A stretch of DNA of 39,435 nt from Coprinopsis marcescibilis (GCA_004369085.1 ML210389.1:1-39435); one strand, 5' to 3'; shown: positions 10,744 to 23,975, counted from the stretch's first letter. Made by a program: numbers and translations. The notes: generated by a model not told the origin, from the letters alone.

Positions 10744-13255
10744 TTAAGCAATTTCAAACCCCAACCCCTTCCAATGAACAGCAGTCTCAGGAAACATCGC
10801 ACAAAACCTCTTCACAATCGCCTTCGAAGCATCCACAAACCCCTCTCCAAGCAACTTCCTCTCGTTCCATGGCCTAAACATCTTTACCGGCATCTCTCCA
10901 ACCCTTCCCAGCAAATCCTTGATATCCTCCGCATCAACCATATGTTTCCTAAACTTGTGCATCTCCGCGCATTTGAGACGATCTTCCCATCCCCACAGCT
11001 TCTGCAACAGCAGAACCAGCACAGGGACAACAGGGAGCCCCTCCACCTCGTTGACCTGCTTCTCATTCAGGTACGGCAGATTAGTAACGCTCGGAAGCAA
11101 CACATTAACCATGCAAAACCGTCCCCTAAAATTTGGTGGCAATACCATGTGCGGCGGGATATATCGAAAAAGGGAATGGGTCCCAGCAGCGTTTACCACA
11201 GGCGTCGTGAAGAACTGACTGTTCCGAGTAACCATGGCTTTCTTGATAATTTCTGGATCGGCAACGGCGGCAGGAGGGGGAAAGACCAGCACGTCCAAGT
11301 CCTATGAAGGATCTCGCCCTTAAGTCAGTAGGTTCCTTCGTATTTGGAAGGCGTAGGATTTGCTACGACGAACGTACCTCTGGGAGTCGCGTATTTCCGT
11401 ACAGCCGGCATCCCATACTTCCAAAAAAGGCGCAACGAAATCCTGATTCACGGAGGGTATCAACGACGTCCCATGCGATGGTCGTCAGCGTCGAGGTGTG
11501 ATTGTGGGGTCCCAAACCTGGCTCTGGTGGCGAAGGCACCCGGGACGAGTCCCGCGGAGGATCGGCGAGGGATGTCAATTTGGAAGAAGGGGGAGGCATG
11601 GAAGGGACTGGTAGCGGTTCAGTGATCTTGACGGGGACTGAGCGACTTGTAGTTGCAGCAGACACTGGCTGACGCTCAACAGATTTCTGACCAGCCTTCA
11701 CTTGTTGGGAGGCTTTAGACGCCTTTTTTCGAATCTGATCAAACTGCTTCCATTTGCACGACAGATGAGGGAACGTGGCAAACTGAAACTTGTCGAGTTT
11801 CCATTTCGCATCCGGGAACCACTTCAGCGCAACATCCAATTCGCTCCAGTTCTCGTCCTCGACGAAGGCATCCCAAGCAGAGCACAGAGCCTCCGTTGAG
11901 CCCCGCGTTTCCCTTGCCCAGGCATCCAGTTGCACGAGGAAAATGTACGCTTTTGAAAGGGCAAGTCCAGTGTCGGTCATAACATAGCATTCGAGGGGAA
12001 CTGGACGTGGGATAGGCTCCATCGCGGTCGGGGCAGTGGTGAATGTACTGGGCCTGTTGGGAAGGGAATGGAACGCAGAAGGGCGAGTTGGAATCAGATC
12101 GAGACTACGATCTACCAGATGAGGAACTCCTGCTGACAGTGGTGGTATGTACGGCATGCTGCTATAGCATCCGAGGGGAATGGTATGTGGGATGGGCTCC
12201 ATCGCGGTCGGAGAAGTTGTGGATGCACTGGACTTGTTGGGAAGAGAATGAGATGCCGAACGGTGAGTTGGAACTGTATTGGGATGTCGAAATACCACGG
12301 GAGGATCTCCTGGTGGGATGCGTAGCATGCTGCTGGAAGTTTGGGAAGGCGTGGAGTATATATATGGGGAATGAACCGACTGCGTCTTGGGGATGATGCC
12401 TGTGGAAGTCACAATGTTGGATGTGTCTGAAAGGGAATGCGATGCGGAAGGGTGAGTCGATACTGCGTTGTGATGTCGAAATAGAACGGGAGGGACTTCT
12501 CGTGGGACGGATAGCACGTTGTTGAGAGCTGGAGGAGGCGCAGATATGCTCGTATTCTGCCTTATCAGCTTCAGGTGTGTCTTAGCCTTGTATACGTCCT
12601 TGAGCATCGCGAGTTGCTCCTTCGCATGGGGGAACGACGCCAACGCGATGTCGAACTCTGCCCAATCTGGGCCACCACGGCCACCAGCACATGTCTCTCC
12701 GAGCACCCGTAAGAAATCCTTCGTCTTTTTCTTCTCCGCCTTCCTATTGTTTGCCTTGCCCGACGCCCACTCGTCCAACAGGGTTAAGAATATCCACGGC
12801 GCTGGCATCACTGGGTACGTATGGACGACAATACTCCGCTGGAGGTCAATGGAGAATCTGACCATTAGCTTGATGAACATAAACCGAATGGTGCAGACTC
12901 TGGTTGCAATGACAGCCAACTCCTTCGCCTGAAAAGCTATGGTTGTCCCTGACTGCAACGAGAAGTGGAATGGATCCTCGGCGATAATCATGGCAGCAAG
13001 CTGCGAAAACCTGAGTGTAGGGTCATCGTGATCAACGGCCACCACCAGCTCCTACAAGTTATCGTGAAACGCCGCCATAACAGTGGGTACAATAGCTGGA
13101 CGAACCTGTCCAGTAGTATATCTTGGGTTTTGAAGGGCCAATCCAGCGTTCCCAATCAGCGCCGCTCGCACATTCAAAGTTTTCAAGAGAGGGAAAAGGA
13201 CCTGGAGTGCATTTGTCCTAGTGTTCGTCTTGAGCTCTTGCTTCGATACAGACAT
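10744..13255 (-). CDS. Two-headed nucleotidyltransferase-family protein, member C (third catalytic Asp changed to Asn)
   Basis: Exons 13255-13106, 13051-11378 and 11301-10744, about 793 aa; introns of 53 and 76 nt, phase 0. Exon 1 ends TTGQ rather than the usual HPAAK, and reads GNAGLALQN. Exon 2 carries ELVVAV, SIDL, two helical modules and a long repeat-built linker. The second NTase keeps the GS motif (FGSMGCRLYG) and DLDVLV, but the third acidic position reads CMVNVLLPS where other copies have CKVDVLLPG, so the metal site is probably impaired. Other local changes (LWGWED for LQGWDD, RPWNER for RPWSER) suggest relaxed constraint, although the frame is fully open. The shared leader block lies at 13321-13352. 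Confidence 0.82.
11989..12535 (-). repeat. Linker repeats of member C, including a ~179-bp tandem duplication
   Basis: A segment encoding a TAMEPIP core followed by a proline-rich stretch occurs twice, starting near 11989 and near 12168 on the plus strand, a period of about 179 bp. Each copy is next to units encoding SHSLPN and either IPPLSAGVP or a PP(V)-x-FRHxN core. Two more FRHPN-type units follow near 12240-12345 and 12430-12535. The repeats stay in frame and account for much of the extra length of this copy. Confidence 0.65.
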
Positions 13256-13550
13256 CGTGTGACTGTTTGGAGGCAATGTGCACAACGTGCGATGTAGGTA
13301 CCTTGGAGCTGTTTTAGGCCAAACGGAGAAGGCCGAGCTTTTCAAGCGCCTCCACAATGTTGAATGTTTCTACCCCACAAGCAGCACATGGACCCGCTTT
13401 TGATACGATTTGTATTTCTCCAGAATCAGAACTAATAGTACATGACGACTTTCCGTGGCATAAAAGTTCAGTTCAGTACTTCCATGGGACTATATTAGGA
13501 AACGTCGACGTCCGACGGTCCTCGGTTCTCATAACTGCGAGCAAACTTGC

Positions 13551-15248
13551 TCAAGATATCTGGAACCCCAACGCCTTCCAGCACTCCATAGTCTCCGGAA
13601 ATCTCCTAGAAAACCTCTCGACCCTCTCGCCAGAAGCTCTTACAAACTCCTCCCCCATCGCCTCTTTCTCGCTCCACGGCCTAAACATCCTCACCGGCAT
13701 CTCCCCAACCCCGCCCAACAACTCTTTAACATCCTCAGCATCAACCACATGCTTCCGATACTTGTGCGTCTCCACGCACCGCAAATGATCATCCCACCCC
13801 TGCAGCTTCTGCAAAAGCAGCACAAGCGCAGGGACAACAGGCAGCCCATCTACCTCGTTGACCTCACCCTCCGAGAGGTAGGGCAGGCTCATCGTTCCCG
13901 GGAGCAGCACGTCAACTTTGCACTCCCGCGTCGTAAAGTTTGGGGGTAGTACAGCTGTCGGGGAGACCCGGTGGAACAGAACGCGGTATGTCGCTTCTGG
14001 ATCCTTGGAACGTTTCATGAAGAACTGGTTATTCCGATTCACCAGCTCCTTCTTGACTGTCTCCTGATCGACGATAGTCCCAGGAGGAGGGAGGACCAGA
14101 ACGTCCAGATCCTGTTCAGCGGACGACCTTTGATCAGACTTCATCGTTTCGGGCTGGTCGATGATGAGGAACGACACACCTCTGGCAATCGCGTGTTTCC
14201 ATACAACTGGCATGCCATGCTACCAAAGAGTGCACATCGGAAGCCTAGGTCGCGAAGGGTATGGACCACATCCCATGCGATGGCCGTGAGCGTGGTGGTA
14301 TAGTCATGAGATCCAATTCCTGGCTCAGCTGATGCGACCGCTGACGTCCATAGCGAGGTCTCTGGACTACTGCACTGTGGTAATTCGGGAGTACTGGGGA
14401 TGGGAGAATTAGGGATGACGGGGGCGACAACGTTTCCCGTCAAAACAGGATGATCAACATGAACATCGGCTCCTCCACTATCCCCACCAACAGGTTGCGA
14501 CGATATCTTTGTGCTCTGTCGAAGGTTCTTCAGCCGCTTCTTCAAATCCGGGATCTCCGCCTCCAACCTCCCGAGCTGCTCGTTCGCATCAGGGAAGTAT
14601 TCCAACGCAGCGTTAAACTCCTTCCATTCCGGACTCTTGACAAAAAACGTGACAGAAACCGTCAACGCATCCTTCTTTCCCTCACTCGCCTGATCCTGTC
14701 CCCAGTCATCCAGCTGCATGAGCAGCACGTAGGGCATAGGGACGACGGGGACACCACCAATGATCCGGCAACGCCCAAGGTCAAAGCAAAAGTTGCGCCC
14801 TACGTCACGGACGAATACAGGCCTGATCCGACAACTCCTTTGCGCAATTTCTTCCACTTCACTCGCACGGAAATTGAAAACATTCACAACTTTCCCCCTC
14901 TTCCCCGCTGTGTAGCTGAAGTGACCAGGATCATGCCCAACGACCATCTCCGCCAGCTGACGCGCCGTGAGTGAAGGGTGGTCCACTAGCAGATCCAGTT
15001 GCTATATAACAAGAAGTGATCATTCTTATAAGCGACACCACGAGTCATACTGAGGAACAAATACACACCTTTGGTGCATATGGATGCGAGGGATCCAGGA
15101 GAGAGACAGCAGATCGTCCAATTAAAGCCGCCTGGATGCCCAACGCGTTCAAGGCTTCGAACAAAAGCTCTGACGCCTTTGCTCTGATAGTCGCGTTCAG
15201 AGGACGATCCCGCTTCTGGTATTTGAGCTGAATAGGTGATGTTGGCAT
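13551..15248 (-). CDS. Short two-headed nucleotidyltransferase-family protein, member D (ancestral-like)
   Basis: Exons 15248-15069, 15001-14180 and 14111-13551, about 520 aa; introns of 67 and 68 nt, phase 0. The first half is less degenerate than in other copies: IGRSAVSLL replaces the GS motif, QLDLLV keeps one acidic residue of DLDVLV, FCFDLG keeps the third Asp, and GGVPVVPMPYVLL aligns clearly with GLPVVPALVLL of the second half. One helical module follows (KEFNAALEYFPDANEQ), then a linker of only about 60 residues, then an intact NTase: FGSMACQLYGNTRLPE, DLDVLVLPPPG, KVDVLLPG. It lacks the second helical module and the repeat linker of the long copies. It is the copy nearest the core genes, and pseudogene G is its closest relative here. 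A leader block related to that of the other copies lies at about 15321-15351. Confidence 0.85.
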
Positions 15249-15620
15249 AGTATAGGTCCAGTCGGTGGGAAGGAACGTGGAACCGGGCAGGTATTATAGC
15301 GCTCCTACATTGACAGTCATAATGGGAAATGCCGAGACTTTGAAGCGCCTCCAGAAGCACAACAAACTCAAAACCTTATCGCGAATCAGGAGTATCTTCA
15401 TATTCCTTGTATTTGTTCAATGATACAGCGTATTATATGTCATGTACAACCACTATATGGCACATGTAACTACTGAGTACTGAGTACTGAACAACAAAAA
15501 AGTCCATATGTATGTGATTGAATATTGAATGCGAAATGGCGGGTATAAATTAAAGAATTACAATGATGAATAGAATTTCAGTATTCCAACCTTCAACGGG
15601 GGTATGTCAAAGATCCAAGC
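15249..15620. other. Spacer between member D and the PLC gene
   Basis: Contains the leader of member D and the 3' flank of the PLC gene. A short direct repeat of TGAGTAC occurs near 15474-15488. No other gene seen. Confidence 0.5.
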
Positions 15621-18600
15621 TCAAAGGTCAACGACCTTGACTCGCACAAAGAGCGTTGAAAACAAATACTGCGACAGCTGGGAATCATGGAGGGGTAGAT
15701 GCCGATAACCTAGAAACGCATCACAAACACAGTAAGCACACACACACGAATCCCGAACAATCAATAAACATACCTCGTCCTAGACTTCCCAGCGAAGCAC
15801 AATACACAGCAAGGGGTTCATCACCCTCCTTGTTCACCGCCCGCCGTACCACGAACCGTACGAACACAAGATCCATCATATCTCCAACGCACTCAAACGG
15901 CAACTGCAGCTTCTCCTCCCACACAGGGTTAAACCCATTGTTCTTCACAGGCCCAGTCTTCACCATAATCGTCTTACTGGGCATCGAGGTCGGCCCAGGG
16001 GTCAACGGCGCTGACAGCGCAGGCTGTTCCACACCCACAGCTTTCCCATTCCCATTCCCCGTCGGACTGAACATCGAATCTCTCTTCCTCCTCGGTGACG
16101 CCATCGCCGCCAGCTTGGTAGAGTTCGAACGCGAAACCCCAGGGTCACTCCCAAACGGCCAATCAGGAACATACAGCGAAACCTCGACGAAAGGATCCAG
16201 CTGCAATCTGTCCACAATCTCGTGCCCCAGCGCGTTCTTCGGTCGAGGCAGCTGTTGTGCGGATATGACCGTAATCTTGAGCATGTGAGACGTCTTCTTC
16301 ATCAGCAGGTCCTTGTTGGGCGTGCGGAGGGCCAGAGGCTTGAGTACGTATCCAGATCGCCCGTTCCTCTGGAACATCGCGTGGTTGATCATGTATCCCA
16401 AATCTGAAACATAACTCAGCACCAGGTCAGGCGCAGGCAAACCTCGAACAACTCACCAAAAGTCTGCCAGTTGAGAGCCACCAACTGGCATCCAGCGGCC
16501 CAGAACCGATGGGGCTCAAAGTTGGTCGAGCTCAATCTGGTTCCTTTCGGATAGATCCTAACCAGATGCGTTCGAGCATGCTTAATAAGATCCATCATCC
16601 CCGCTTTCAGCATCTTGTTCGCCATATTCTCCGACAATGAGAACATGTGCTCAGGAGCGTATTCCTCCTTCTTGTTGAGTCCACGACACTTCACCCCAAC
16701 AGTGTACACAAGTAGAGCAACAAGGGCCAGCGACATCTTCGGTTTCGATCCATTTTCCGACGTTCGGCGTACGGTAAGACCTGGAGGTGATACTAGTGGG
16801 TTGGCGGAGACTGGGGTACCCGGCGGTAGCGCTTTGGGTGTTTGTAATGTGGCTCGGCGTGCCGTAAGAGGTGCGGGTGATAATACCCTGTCGGAGACAT
16901 CCTGTACGACGACGAGCGGTGGAGCCTGGGGAGTTTGTGGTGAGGCAGCTGACTTGCCGATGCTTCGAACACGCGACAGCACGTTGTTCCCGATATTAGC
17001 GAGCTGGTCTGGTACTGACGTCAGAAAGCAGAACATTCCACTGAACGTGGACAACGCACCCTTGGTCTTTGAATCTGACCTGTTCAACTTCGCCGCATTC
17101 TTCCTCTTGTTGACGGGTACGTCCTGGATCGGGGGAGCTTGCACGGGGTCGAAGTAGTCGTAGCTTGAGTATTCCGCTTCAGAGGCTGAAGCTGAAGATT
17201 GCTCCGTGAAGTACGAGGAGTCGTCCATGGCGGAATCAGGTGATGCTAGCAGAAGGTTCTTAGTCTGTGAAAGAAGATAAGCAATGGGTCACGTTCAGCA
17301 GGAATTAACGTACTTTCAGCATGATCTTCCCTCTAAGTTCATCCGGACTTGGAAGAACCTCTATTTTCGCTCGGCCCTCATAAGGCTCCCGAATAAGACT
17401 GTCCCCAAACACCTCTATCATGATGACCGCAATCATATCCTGCTGCGCGACCCCACAGTGAACTTCTGCGGAAATGATAATGGGATAAGGCGAGGCGACG
17501 AAGCCATATTTCTTGATGGCTTGGCATACTTGCCGCAGAGACACCTTGCTGGTGAGGGTCTTACCATGGAAGATCATGGGTTCAGTGTCGCCATCATAGA
17601 TGTCCACTGTGTCACGGTTATCGTGAGCGATGGGGCAAGACAGTAAGAATGGTGGACTGACCCTCCACGGACCGACAGCCGTGCAGCAGCGCCCGGATAT
17701 AACCTTCAATCGTGCTGTCGCCAACGAGTTGGTGTCCGACCAAATACGTATTGTGAGAAGAAGATACGAAATAATCGGGAAGTGGCCTGGTCATGTCATG
17801 ATGAACCTTGTTGGATTGGTCAGAGAATGCGCTGTTATCTGGTGACAAGAGGAATTTTGTGAAAGCGTCGAGCCCCATCGTGGGTGTTGAGGATGTGTAC
17901 TTGGAGAAAATCGCGCGGAGTTCTTCTTCCCCCAGCATGGACTACGGCAGGAATGAGCGGCGCATTCGAAATTGAGAGGATATAGAGGACATACCTCTTG
18001 TTCCTCTTGCATGAACCCCTGGAATGTATTGAAGTCGAACGTATCGCCTGTCTTGATCTTGAGCTTATTGTAAAGGCGATGGATCTCTGGGCGACCCTTC
18101 AAAAACTTGACAAACTTCCGGAAGTCTTCAAAATCGAGATACTCGCGATTCTTAACATCTGCTTGCTGAGCCGATGTTAGTACTGTGCATGCAAAAGAGT
18201 ACATAGTTAACACACCTTGAATAAGCGATAGAGATCGTCCTTGCTCGAGTTGATGTTGAGCCGTTTGCAGAGCTTCTCCACCTCCTCGAACGTAAGTTTG
18301 TGGTCACGCTCCTGGTCCGCGTTCTTCCAATACTGCTTCTCCCATAACGTCTGTCGGACCTCCAAACTCCCCAGCCCGCTCATTAACTCCTGTCGCACGG
18401 CGTGCAGTTGTCGGAGCGTGGTGTCCCACATGCGAAACACGTCCTTCGTAGCCACGATCAGATGGAGGGTCTTGTACTCTCCGTCGAGGATGTAGATGAT
18501 GGTGAGCCAGCGGTCTTCGTACTCCTGGGCGAGTTGGAATTGCTCTCTATGGTGTCGTGCATCTCGGCCTGACCGAATCTCTTTGATGTTCTCTATGGGT

Positions 18601-19184
18601 ACTATAACAGCGGGGATGTAAATGAGTGCACAGGCAAAATCAAAGAACGACAACGCACTAATCTTGTGTTGTTTCGATTCCCAGACAATGTGTCCCAAAT
18701 CAGGATCCAGTCTGAATACGAATTTCTTGTGCTTCTTGGTGGTAACCTTGGTCATCGGCGTCCCGAGCTGCAACAGCTGTGGAACCACAATATCTTCTGG
18801 CCGTTTCGACTCCTCGACGATGGGGGACATGACCTCTGTCTTCTCTGACACCGTCGATAGCGTTGGAACATGGGCGATGAGAAGGTTCGGCGCAGGTTGT
18901 AGTGTCATGTTTGAGACCTGCGGTGCGGAAAACGATCGGAAATGGCCCTTGCGTTTGTTATTGTCCCCCACACCCGGAACAGGTGTCGACCGCCCGCTGG
19001 ACGGTGCAGGACGCGAAAAGAGATTATCTTTAACACGTCTAAGTTTCTTCAGTATCGCAGCGCCCAAGCTGTTTGCTCGCCGCGGTCGGTCGGAGTCGAT
19101 CAGGGCGCCGTGTTTGTCCGTGCGGAGGGTCTGTGCTCTGCGGAGCATGTGCCCAGGTGAAATGGGTTCGCCTACATCTGCCAT
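15621..19184 (-). CDS. PLC1: Phosphoinositide-specific phospholipase C, delta type
   Basis: Eight exons: 19184-18659, 18601-18216, 18165-17995, 17941-17662, 17606-17314, 17264-16457, 16403-15774 and 15709-15621; about 1060 aa with every splice phase consistent. It hydrolyses PtdIns(4,5)P2 to IP3 and diacylglycerol at membranes. Order: disordered basic N-terminus (1-140), PH-like domain (about 150-270), EF-hand region (about 280-400), catalytic X domain with both histidines (SSSHNTY and FHGKTLTSK), metal ligands in VEVDIYDGD and the Glu in IIISAEVHC; a Ser-rich X-Y linker; Y domain (SLALVALLVYTVGVKCRG, FSLSE, RIYPKGTR); C2 domain (LKITVISAQQLP) ending YRHLPLHDSQLSQYLFSTLF. All expected catalytic residues are visible, so it should be active and Ca2+-dependent. 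A branch point TACTAAC is clear in intron 2. It is a conserved gene at the edge of the core block. Confidence 0.95.
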
Positions 19185-20540
19185 GGAATGGGGTCAAGGA
19201 GGACAGCCAGAACGCAAACGGCGTCCCCCTTTTATAAAGATAGCTTGACAGCACATGTTACGCGAAAGAGGGCAACCTGTTTCCCAGCGTTCGGCCCCAT
19301 CACTCAAGGGAAGCGGTGCCGCGAGCGGCATTTTTAGTCTACCCGAAAAGTCAATGTCGCCCCTAAATGAGCTCGAATGGAGGTACAAGCTTCTTCAAGC
19401 TGTACGTGCTGTAAACGCACTGGTTGGATTGGGGGGGTTCTATCGTGGTCTGGAGGCTACGAGCGGACTCGAACAAATCCTCTTCAGCAATTCATGGTAA
19501 TCAATAACAAGAACGAAACAAGACTGCTGCAAACGGCTCTTAGCAGCAACGTGTCGGTGAGGATTAAATATACATTCGATAATCAGTCTTACTACTATGA
19601 CGATGCACCCGAGCGATGTCGCAGTCAAGTGTGTACCTTGGCCCTGTGCCGACCGTGTGGGCACCGCACCTAACTCATTACAGAAAGCGAATGTCGTTTT
19701 GGCATAACCAAAGCAGCTTGAGAACTGAAACGCAATGTTTCACTGACTATGTTAGCAAGTACCGCCCGTGTTTCGCGAGCACCTTACGCTTGCGAGGCTC
19801 TTGCCATCAATCTCTCTCTGAATGAGAAACTTCAATGTTGCAGACTGCCCAAGTCAGAGGTAGGAAGTAGTATCGCCCACGGCGGTGTCACTCCCAAGAC
19901 CTCCATTATTACCGCGCAGTATTGCAGGATCCCACAATCCCATTCTCGTACACACACTTGAGGGCTTCAAAACAATCTTTTCCCAACCCCAAGACATCCA
20001 AGACATCCAAGGACCCCATCACCACACTGCGAAGCCTAGCCCCACAGTCTGACCACCAAACCGACATTCGTGCTGATCGGACTCAGCATTATAACTCGGG
20101 GAAGCACAGGCGCCCAGCAGGTAGTGCATATCGATCTTTTAATAGAAATCATTCAGTGTCAGAACCTTTACTCTTCTCCCTGTGCCAAGATTTCCCTTAA
20201 CCTCTGCGGGGAGAATAAGGTGTACTTACAAAGACTACAAGCAAGGCCAAGGCACTGGGCCGATCCATTAATGACCCATAGGATGCCACGCCGGACAAGC
20301 GTTTCCGCCGCGTACTACGCCGCGCCGCGCAGTAATTCCCATAGTGGGCGCTTGTAGATGTCGGCGGTGATCACCCGTCAACGATCCAGATTATCAGATC
20401 TTTCACAGCAGCTTTCACCTATATCGAATCAAATCGAAGCTGTAAGCACCGTATTATAACCACTCCCAAGACTAAACATAGTGCACATATCTAAAGAAAG
20501 ATCAGCATCGGAAAGAAGACATCGGATGTCATAAGTACGT
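19185..20540. other. 1.36-kb intergenic region
   Basis: Upstream region of the PLC gene and downstream flank of the TPR/DUF4470 gene. Several short plus-strand open frames (up to about 95 codons) show no recognisable features. A small tandem CCAAGACAT repeat occurs near 19988-20012. It probably contains the PLC promoter; no specific sites are claimed. Confidence 0.45.
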
Positions 20541-23500
20541 TCAATCTAGATCGAACAGCAGGTGATCCAACTCCGAGCCAACTACCTTGGTAGTAGTACG
20601 TCGGACAGTCGCAATATCCTCCCCCGACTTGCTCCAAAGCGCTGCTTCAACCGGTTTAGAAACTGAAAATAAACAGTATCATCAGAGAAGGTAACTCGAA
20701 AGTAAAATATAAACACCTACCAGCTTTCCAATAACTCGTCAGGAACACAAACATACACCACCCCTCCCTTCTCATCTTCTCAAACCACCCCTCACTCATC
20801 TTCCACGACACATACGGCTTTTTCGCAAGCACATCCGCATCCTCCTGCGATGTAAGAATCTGCACCTGTGTATCCCTTCCCAACGCACTCCTCTTCTCAA
20901 TCAAATCCGGTATCCTATTCGCCAACTGCAAAACCGAGCTATCACGAGCCCCATCAGGCGATTTGTAGAACACCAAAGTCACAGTCTTCGTCAAGTAATT
21001 CGTCTCGATCCTATTCTTCGCCGTCAAAACAACCGGGGCAGTGTACGTCTTGATGTCGTCCAAACTCGAGGTGTATCTCTCCGGGAGCGAGATATAAAAT
21101 GGTAACGCATCCTTTGCCGTGACGAGAATAGTTTCCAGCTCGGCTTGCCATGGTTCCAGATTGACCTTGCGAGCACATGGGGCTTTCGCCGGGACAGCCC
21201 CCTCTTTGATCGGCAAGACACCGGTATATGGCATGAGGTCCGTGACCACAGAGTCGTTGACGATCCCTTGAGCAAAATCTCCAACCCAATGCGTAGGGCA
21301 CCCAGCATGCTCGCAAAGATAGGCGAGGAGGCGGAAGTAGGAAACCAAATTCGTCGGCTCGTCTACCCTGCGAGGCGACGAGTTGGATCTGGGACAGCAG
21401 ATCGCACGGAGTAGCATCCTTGAGAGATATTCACACGTCTTCCTCTTGGATACGGTGCTGGAAAACGACGTGGTGCGAGGGACAACCGACATGTTGAACT
21501 CCTCCAAAGATCCCCGGTGCTCGTCACGGATGAGAGTGCCGAAGAAACGACCAGCGTCCTTTGGGTTCAGATACGTGTAGCTGGAAAGCGTTCCGTCAAA
21601 GATCAAGCAGACCAGAACACTGGGCACCGCACTCACTTGAAACACATCTCTCGCAGGTTGTTGAATGAAGGAGGACTCAACAGGCAGTTCCAAATCATCA
21701 TCGCATGCTTCGATTGGTCGAGATACGGCCCCAGATACACAGTGTTCGTCAAGATGGATCCAGTATAATCCCTGTACCCAATGTTAGCACGAATTGACAA
21801 CGATATCATGGGATGTACGACGTACGGGGTATTGCTCAACCACATCCTCAGGTACTTTTTCGGTGCACCAAGGGGTCTCGGTCCCAAATCTCCTTCAACA
21901 AGCTGAGAAACACCAGAGCACATATCGCGACACAAAAACTCCACCACTAAATCATCTCCAAAAACCTCCATCGCAGTCCTCGCAGAAGCAAAGAACTGCT
22001 GCATTACGCTAAAGGACGTCTGGTCCAGAGAGAAATCGCGACCATCGGCGAAAGGAACGGTGAACATGAGACAATCGCAGACTGTCTGGAACGGATCCGA
22101 CCCGGAGATAACAGGGTAGCCTTCAGCCGAAAAGGCCTCGCTCTCCGTGGTGCGATTATCCTGCAAATGGACTCGTCAGCATACTGTCGTTGGCGAACCC
22201 GGAAAGACGCACGAATAAAGTCGGATTGGGCTTCCATTCCCGCTTGACCTCTTGCATCAGCTCCGACCTCCCTTCTCGACCCTCCGTTCTCGCATACTTG
22301 GTTAGAATGGGGTATCGCCCAATAAGAGGCTTAGGCGGAAGAAGGACCCGAAAATCATCGTAAAGCTTCTCCTCCGCTCGACAGTTGTTGTAAGTTGGGA
22401 ATCTAGGATCATTTTCAACCCGGAGGAGACCCTGGCTCGAAAGATGGGCGAGCATTTCTTGGAACTTTTCGTTGCGAGCCAGGGACATCTTTCTCGGCGG
22501 AGCCATCCCGAAAGCGAAGCTCGAAGGTCCGTTATACTGCAACATTTTTTCCGTGGTCTTCGACAAAGGTTCCGACCAGTACTTGAATATCGGGATTACA
22601 CGCTCTCGAGATGCTTCATCCACCTGCCACGACTTTGTGAGAAGTGTTGGTGCTTTGCCCTGTAGTTCTTCGATAATTTCACGTGAGGTTTTGTTGATTC
22701 TATCCGAGAATTTTAGCGAACGACAAAGAAGCGAGGCAGAAAGACGCACATTGGGATGCAGTAGCCAGGCATCAGAATGCAGCTGAAAGTGTAAAATATC
22801 GTTGATTCTATCTCCAGTTTGGCAGTATTCGCCGCTTGTGCGCCTTTTCTCATCAGAGCAAATATCATCATAGCGCGGGCCAAGGCAGCGGGATGTATGT
22901 CGACGAGTGTCATATGAAGCTTTGGAAGAGTCTTGCGCGACCAGGTCACCCTCGCGAGTTTCTTCCATAGGTCGAGGAAATGAATCATAGTCCCAAACGC
23001 ATGACGGGCTAGAAGATTATAGCTATGTTAGCTGGCCTATCCATAGAGGTGGACAACACATACCGTCGCCTGAGCCGCCAAAGAGGAAGGCCGCATCCTT
23101 CCATGCCTCCTTTATGAACACGTCGTCGTCCAATGTGAATGAGTTCGCATTCAAGTTGTCGATACCGTAGAGCAAGGACCTCGTCGGATCATTCCCAAAC
23201 TAGGTGCATAAAGAATGTCAGCGTCCGTCTCATGGCGAATGTTCAGCGAATACGTACCCGATAGTATTCCAGAACAGGATCCAACGCCTTCCTGTAGATA
23301 GGTAGCCCCCTGAAGTGTTTCCCAGCCGCATAGAGACTCGCTCTGCAATCCTCTGCAGTATGTTCACTGCACTCCTTCTTAATTGCGCTCCACGCATTCC
23401 ACCCCCGAACAAGGTCCTGATGATCGCTCGCTCCAGACGCCCCACATACTCTTTCGTGGATGAAAGTCTCCAGATCCCGTTCCAGGCTGGCATTGCCCTC

Positions 23501-23975
23501 GCCCGTTTTCGCCTTCTTCTTCGGCTTCTTGTCGTGCAAGCACAGACTCTTGTTGGCCACAGAGTTGAGTTTGCATTTCACGAATCGAAGAGCTAGCTTG
23601 AACGCCAGTGGATCTGTCACTAGAGGAGTCGTTGGTACACCATCTCCGCCGTGTTTGGCACGCAGAGCACGCCACGAGGCGAAGATGGACTCGATGGCGG
23701 AGGAATACTGGCCCTGTTCGTAGTAGACTGCGGAGAGGTTCGATGCGTATTTGGGTTCAGCTGAATCCAGTCGGGCAGCCTACAGATTCAAATCCAGTGG
23801 GTGATCTGTATAAACTTTGTCTGCTTGCATTCATGTGGCATACCGTCTGAAATGCCTGAGCAGCCCTGCCAGTAAAGGATTAAGGGTTTGATCGATGGGG
23901 ATGTATAGATACTCACCCTTCCAAGTCCCCCTGCTTATACAGCCCATTACCCTTCTGGTGCGCAAAGTCGGCCAT
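20541..23975 (-). CDS. TPR and DUF4470-like domain protein
   Basis: Ten exons: 23975-23917, 23865-23844, 23779-23258, 23199-23064, 23008-22750, 22699-22213, 22160-21826, 21771-21637, 21580-20721 and 20662-20541; about 978 aa, all phases consistent. The start (MADFAHQKGNGLYKQGD) gives a typical TPR first helix, continued by AARLDSAEPKYASNLSAVYYEQGQY, so residues 1-65 form one or two TPRs. At about 200-310 a segment with LLYGIDNL, FLFGGSGDARHAFGTM and LVDIHPAALARAMM matches the DUF4470 type as I know it from fungal TPR or MYND proteins. The long C-terminal part (about 400-978) is not recognised. Several introns have clear CTGAC or CTAAC branch points. Function unknown; such proteins are abundant in agaricomycetes and related to the N-terminus of dynein assembly factor 3. 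Exon 2 is only 22 nt. Confidence 0.8.

Noticed and set aside
13052..13357. An upstream start for member C, and similar ones for A and B, from the frame reading KSSAFSV
   Set aside because: The frame overlaps the conserved leader block out of phase, its sequence is not conserved between copies, and in C it begins with a non-ATG codon. The shared ATG 100 nt downstream is preferred.
14450..14974. 174-codon plus-strand frame opposite exon 2 of member D
   Set aside because: It is the antisense shadow of a well-supported exon with paralogues; no domain seen.
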